Under the pieces are notes generated by a model. That model saw only the letters and a list, made by a program, of their open reading frames with translations. It was not told the origin of the DNA and searched no databases. From NCBI GenBank assembly GCA_964436305.1, contig CAYTCI010000013.1:1-64000 (forward strand): 64,000 nt of DNA, written 5' to 3'. Positions 61,850 to 64,000 of this stretch are shown here, piece by piece (the first letter of the stretch is position 1; each line of letters opens with the position of its first letter). The position numbers and the translations under genes are program-made. The DNA is from JAKPUX01 sp964436305 (GTDB lineage Bacteria; Zhuqueibacterota; Zhuqueibacteria; Residuimicrobiales; Residuimicrobiaceae).

Positions 61850-62881
61850 CTAATAGCGTTTGATATGGGTCAATACTTTTCGATAACGGGGAATATCCTC
61901 CAGGACCTTGCCGGTGCCGCGCACGACAGCGCGCAGGGGCTCCTCGGCGAGGATGACCGGGAGGTTGGTTTCGCGGCGCAGGCGCTCATCGAGTCCCTTG
62001 AGCATCGAACCACCACCGCTCATCAGGATGCCGCGATCGAGGATGTCGGCGGAGAGCTCCGGCGGGGTTTGTTCGAGACACATCTTGACCGAGTCGACAA
62101 GCTGATCGACGGTGTCGGCGAGCGCTTCCTGCACCTGTTTGGTGCTGATGGTCACGGTCTTGGGGATGCCGGCGACCAGGTCGCGTCCCTTGACGGTCAT
62201 CGTGCCCTTGCCGTCGTAGGGGGAGGCCGAGCCGAGTTCGATCTTGATCTCCTCCGCGGTGATCTCGCCGATCAGGAGGTTGAAGGATTTCTTGAAATAC
62301 TGGACGATGGCCTCGTTCATTTCATCGCCGCCGACGCGGATCGAGATCGAATTGACGATGCCGAACATGGCGATGACTGCGATCTCGCAGGTGCCGCCGC
62401 CGATGTCGATGATCATATTGCCGACCGGCTGATCGATCGGCAGCCCCAGTCCGATCGCGCCGGCCATCGGCTCCTCGATCAGATAGACCTCGCGTGCGCC
62501 GGCGTGCTCCGCCGAATCGCGCACCGCCCGCTTCTCGACCTCGGTGATGCCGGTGGGGACGCAGATCGCGATGCGCGGCCGCGGGATGCGGGTCGGCATG
62601 GCCTTGCGGATAAAGTGACGGATCATCTGCTCGGCCAGCTCAAAATCGGCGATCACCCCGTCCTTGAGGGGACGGATGGTGATGATCTCGCCGGGGGTCC
62701 GGCCGACCATCTCACGCGCCTGATTGCCGAAGGCGACGATCTCCTGGGTGCTCTTGCGGATGGCGACGACCGAAGGCTCATCGAGGACCACATCCTTGCC
62801 CCGGACATAGACCAGGGTGTTGGCGGTGCCCAGGTCGATTGCCAGGTCATTGGAGAAAAAGGAACCTAAACCGAAACTCAT
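61850..62881 (-). CDS. mreB: Rod shape-determining actin-like protein MreB
   Basis: The 343-residue actin homologue polymerises under the inner membrane and directs lateral wall synthesis. It has the phosphate-1 motif DLAIDLGTANTLVYV, CVPTGITEVEKRAV, YLIEEPMAGAIGLGLP, phosphate-2 NMIIDIGGGTCEIAVI, RVGGDEMNEAI and the adenosine motif ILMSGGGSMLKGLDE. The N-terminal hydrophobic start (MSFGLGSFFSND) fits membrane binding. The ATG at 62881 is used; a TTG three codons earlier is possible. Unlike the common mreBCD order, no mreC, mreD, PBP2 or rodA gene follows; PBP1A does. Confidence 0.97.
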   Translation of the reverse strand: MSFGLGSFFSNDLAIDLGTANTLVYVRGKDVVLDEPSVVAIRKSTQEIVAFGNQAREMVGRTPGEIITIRPLKDGVIADFELAEQMIRHFIRKAMPTRIPRPRIAICVPTGITEVEKRAVRDSAEHAGAREVYLIEEPMAGAIGLGLPIDQPVGNMIIDIGGGTCEIAVIAMFGIVNSISIRVGGDEMNEAIVQYFKKSFNLLIGEITAEEIKIELGSASPYDGKGTMTVKGRDLVAGIPKTVTISTKQVQEALADTVDQLVDSVKMCLEQTPPELSADILDRGILMSGGGSMLKGLDERLRRETNLPVILAEEPLRAVVRGTGKVLEDIPRYRKVLTHIKRY

Positions 62882-62939
62882 GTTGCCCAACCTTGTTAAG
62901 TATGAGGAGTGTACTGATTATGAATTCTCAATCGGACGC

Positions 62940-64000
62940 CTAATGGCGGAAATGGCGCATGCCGGTGAAGATCAGGGCCAGGTCGTGTTCATCGGCGGCG
63001 GCGATCACCTCGGCATCGCGAACCGACCCGCCAGGCTCGATAACGGCGGTTGCGCCGGCTTCGGCCAGGACGTCCAGGCCGTCACGGAAGGGGAAGAAAG
63101 CATCCGAGGCCGCCGCGCTGCCCCCGACCTCCAGTCCGGCATTGCGGGCTTTCATCGCCGCCAGGCGGGATGAATCGACCCGGGACATCTGCCCCGCGCC
63201 GATGCCGATGGTCCGGTCCGGAGCGGAAAAGATGATGGCATTGCTCTTGACCCACTTGGCGATGCGCCAGCCGAAGAGCAGGGCGCGATGCTCGACCTCG
63301 GTCGGCGCCCGGCGGCTGACCACCCGGTAGGCGGCAGGGTCGACCGGCTCGATGTCCACCGTCTGCACGAGAAATCCGCCGCTCACCTTGCGCACGTCGC
63401 GCATGCCGGGAGTGATGGCGTAACCGGGCCAGCGGATGAGGCGGAGATTCTTCTTGCCGCGCAGCAGGGCGAGCACCCCAGGGGCGAATTCCGGAGCCAC
63501 CACCACCTCGAGAAAAAGCCCGGCCAGTTTTTCGGCGAGATCTTCGCCGGTCAGCGGCCGGTTGACGGCGACGATTCCGCCATAAGCCGAGGCCGTGTCG
63601 GTGGCCAACGCCTTCTCCCAGGCTTCGGGCAGATCGCTGCCGATCGCGGCGCCGCAGGGATTGTTATGCTTGACGATCACCACCGCCGGCTCGGCGAATT
63701 CATAGGCCAGGCCGATGGCGGAATGGATATCGAGGATGTTGTTGTACGACAGTTCCTTGCCATGCAGTTGTTCACCGAAGCGCATGCCGCCCGCCTCGGC
63801 ATAAAAAGCAGCCGCCTGGTGCGGATTCTCGCCGTAGCGGAGATCCTCGATCTTGCGCAAATGCAGATCGAGGGTCTGCGGGAAGAGGGCCGGGGCCTTC
63901 TCCTCAACCGGAGCGCCTTCGAGATAGGCATGGATCGCCGCGTCATAACGGCCGGTGCGGGCAAACGCGGCGGTAGCCCAGGTTTCGCGCAGTGCGAGGC
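62940..64000 (-). CDS. purH: Bifunctional AICAR transformylase/IMP cyclohydrolase PurH, 5' part missing
   Basis: Only the C-terminal 352 residues lie in the window; about 165 N-terminal residues (mostly the cyclohydrolase domain) continue beyond 64000. Visible AICAR transformylase motifs are LRYGENPHQAAAFY, VKHNNPCGAA with the catalytic Lys-His pair, FLEVVVAPEF, KSNAIIFS, GIGAGQMSRVDSS and GSAAASDAFFPFRDGLD. The enzyme performs the last two steps of IMP synthesis in the cytoplasm. It lies 58 bp upstream of mreB on the same strand. Confidence 0.97.
   Translation of the reverse strand, partial: LALRETWATAAFARTGRYDAAIHAYLEGAPVEEKAPALFPQTLDLHLRKIEDLRYGENPHQAAAFYAEAGGMRFGEQLHGKELSYNNILDIHSAIGLAYEFAEPAVVIVKHNNPCGAAIGSDLPEAWEKALATDTASAYGGIVAVNRPLTGEDLAEKLAGLFLEVVVAPEFAPGVLALLRGKKNLRLIRWPGYAITPGMRDVRKVSGGFLVQTVDIEPVDPAAYRVVSRRAPTEVEHRALLFGWRIAKWVKSNAIIFSAPDRTIGIGAGQMSRVDSSRLAAMKARNAGLEVGGSAAASDAFFPFRDGLDVLAEAGATAVIEPGGSVRDAEVIAAADEHDLALIFTGMRHFRH

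Overview
The window is a GC-rich piece of a Gram-negative bacterial chromosome from a draft assembly; a 100-N gap lies at 39085-39184. Two secreted proteins end in type IX secretion (Por-type) C-terminal domains, one with the NYPNPFNSST signature. MurE carries the DNPR motif of meso-diaminopimelate ligases, and several lipoproteins and outer-membrane barrels are present. Together these point to the FCB superphylum, most plausibly a Calditrichota/KSB1-like candidate lineage; this placement is inference. Promoters that can be read are ordinary sigma-70 types (TTGACA-like, 16-18 bp, TATAAT-like), not the Bacteroidota type. No rRNA, tRNA, transposase or CRISPR array was recognised.

Layout. 1-2520: EttA (partial), FucP and FucU. 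2762-8021: a HEAT-like exported protein, an NtrC-type response regulator with its PAS histidine kinase, and a secreted beta-propeller/transglutaminase protein. 8125-11303: an exported jelly-roll-like protein, an unknown 602-residue exported protein and a flavin reductase. 11836-14102: an operator-controlled three-gene unit (amidotransferase-fold protein, ArsR-like regulator, ADP-ribosylglycohydrolase). 14144-19203: PutP, a type IX-secreted SGNH/CE2-like esterase, an EEP-family lipoprotein, and a broken EEP 3' end. 19299-27137: a carotenoid operon (CruF, CruC-like, CruD-like, CrtB, CrtI, CrtD-like, CrtYcd) that would make an acylated carotenoid glycoside. 27157-36854: GH97, DUF2911 protein, alanine/Na+ symporter, pullulanase-like lipoprotein, MurE and a membrane EEP protein. 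37081-42410: KimA-like permease, PdxS-PdxT, a small Rho-N-like protein and phosphatidylserine decarboxylase.

42429-50894 is the most novel-looking locus. An acyl-AMP ligase diverges from an operon of ATP-grasp ligase, CapK/PaaK-like adenylating enzyme, an acyl-carrier-protein/GNAT fusion, a second GNAT/FemAB-like protein and a BtrK-type PLP decarboxylase. The ATP-grasp, carrier protein and BtrK-like decarboxylase trio is the logic used in butirosin side-chain synthesis: an amino acid is loaded on a carrier protein and decarboxylated while tethered. Here it is combined with two acyltransferases. 51056-64000 carries a HAD phosphatase, a thioredoxin with a Cys/His tail, a DUF5060/GH-like type IX cargo, an acyl-CoA synthetase, an envelope trio (two barrels and an FnIII lipoprotein), PBP1A, MreB and PurH (partial).

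A second striking feature is a family of GC-rich short tandem repeats with the core GGTCGGCGCGAGAG (either orientation). It fills at least seven intergenic regions and probably caused the assembly gap.
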